64,000 nucleotides of DNA from a virus, in IMG/VR virus record IMGVR_UViG_3300032265_000877, positions 23,611 through 87,610 of that record. One strand, written 5' to 3'. Shown here in pieces: positions 63,888 through 64,000 of the stretch. The position numbers were made by a program, and so were the translations under genes. Every line of letters starts with the position of its first letter. Position 1 is the first letter of the stretch. Below the pieces are notes generated by a model. The model was given only the letters and a program-made list of their open reading frames with translations, searched no databases and was not told the DNA's origin.

Positions 63888-64000
63888 CGACCAGCCAAGT
63901 TTCTGGGGCTATCCGTAGCAAGCGTGCCTGTCCACGCCAAGAGCCGTAATTGCCCCAGTAAAGCGGAAAGGTATGGTCACCACCCGCTAAGTAGCCCCGC
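63880..64000 (-). CDS. C-terminal end of a minus-strand gene cut by window edge
   Basis: A 39-codon open frame runs in from the right edge and ends at 63880, overlapping the convergent gene by 8 bp. The text looks like protein ('GGDHTFPLYWGNYGSWRGQA', then 'RLLRIAPETWLVVI'), with many aromatic and Gly residues. Family not recognised. An alternative is RNA structure: CTGGGGC/GCCCCAG and GCGTG/CACGC can pair. Confidence 0.45.
   Translation of the reverse strand, partial: RGYLAGGDHTFPLYWGNYGSWRGQARLLRIAPETWLVVI

Noticed and set aside
63900-64000. Structured RNA or tRNA at the right edge (CTGGGGC/GCCCCAG, GCGTG/CACGC)
   Set aside because: No cloverleaf with T-loop or anticodon arm could be drawn, and the minus strand reads as a plausible protein end.
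1-64000. Temperate lifestyle genes (integrase, excisionase, CI-like repressor) and tRNA genes
   Set aside because: Looked for throughout; no tyrosine or serine recombinase motif, no repressor next to a divergent operator pair, and no convincing tRNA were seen.

Overview
This window is part of the genome of a lytic-type tailed phage with a contractile tail (myovirus). It encodes a sheath, a tube, a tape measure, gpV/gp25/gpJ/gpI-type baseplate proteins, an N4-gp56-family major capsid protein, a portal and a large terminase. No integrase, excisionase or immunity repressor is visible. The host is very probably an actinobacterium: the phage carries a WhiB regulator, a SigR/SigH-like ECF sigma factor, a DUF7455-like zinc protein, a DUF2746-like membrane protein, and several small gene families that I recall from actinophages. 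Base composition is moderate, and several fibre-associated families are ones I associate with aquatic phages. A freshwater actinobacterium with moderate GC is therefore plausible, but that is inference.

Layout. Positions 1-6.1 kb (minus strand) hold a tightly overlapping replication operon: winged-helix protein, DnaC-like loader, SWIM protein, DnaB-like helicase, zinc/TOPRIM primase, dNMP kinase and SNF2-type helicase (cut by the left edge). Positions 6.1-21.5 kb hold tail genes in transcription order: completion proteins, sheath, tube, chaperone with a probable +1 frameshift, tape measure, baseplate hub and wedge. Positions 21.6-22.4 kb hold a row of tiny Lys/Cys-rich proteins. Positions 22.4-39.6 kb are a fibre region with collagen-like, Fn3 and glycine-rich adhesins, interrupted by glycan-related genes (FkbM methyltransferase, TPR protein, GH130-like propeller, PMI-type cupin). 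Positions 39.6-47.4 kb hold neck, capsid, scaffold, portal and terminase. Positions 47.5-52.0 kb hold small proteins and the lysis cluster (small membrane proteins, CHAP endolysin, HNH protein, permuted papain-like hydrolase).

Positions 52.2-53.0 kb form a short rightward operon (exported lysozyme-like protein plus WhiB) with a near-consensus sigma70 promoter and its own terminator. Positions 53.0-60.5 kb return to the minus strand: a PASTA-containing surface protein, more fibre genes, and a string of small zinc-finger, HNH, ART-like and metallopeptidase-like proteins.

Positions 60.5-63.9 kb are the most unusual part. This rightward region is headed by a SigR-like ECF sigma factor gene. Four promoters here share GGAAT-N18-GTT, the consensus known for actinobacterial SigR/SigH. 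One lies in front of the sigma gene itself, and three of the four carry upstream CTGAGAGT repeats phased at 11 bp. Together they look like a phage-encoded, self-amplifying sigma regulon. A second promoter type (TTGTS-N18-TAMWAT with a shared spacer) lies upstream of terL and the portal, and the terL copy is followed by an intrinsic terminator in the leader.

All function calls come from reading motifs by eye; no database search was run.
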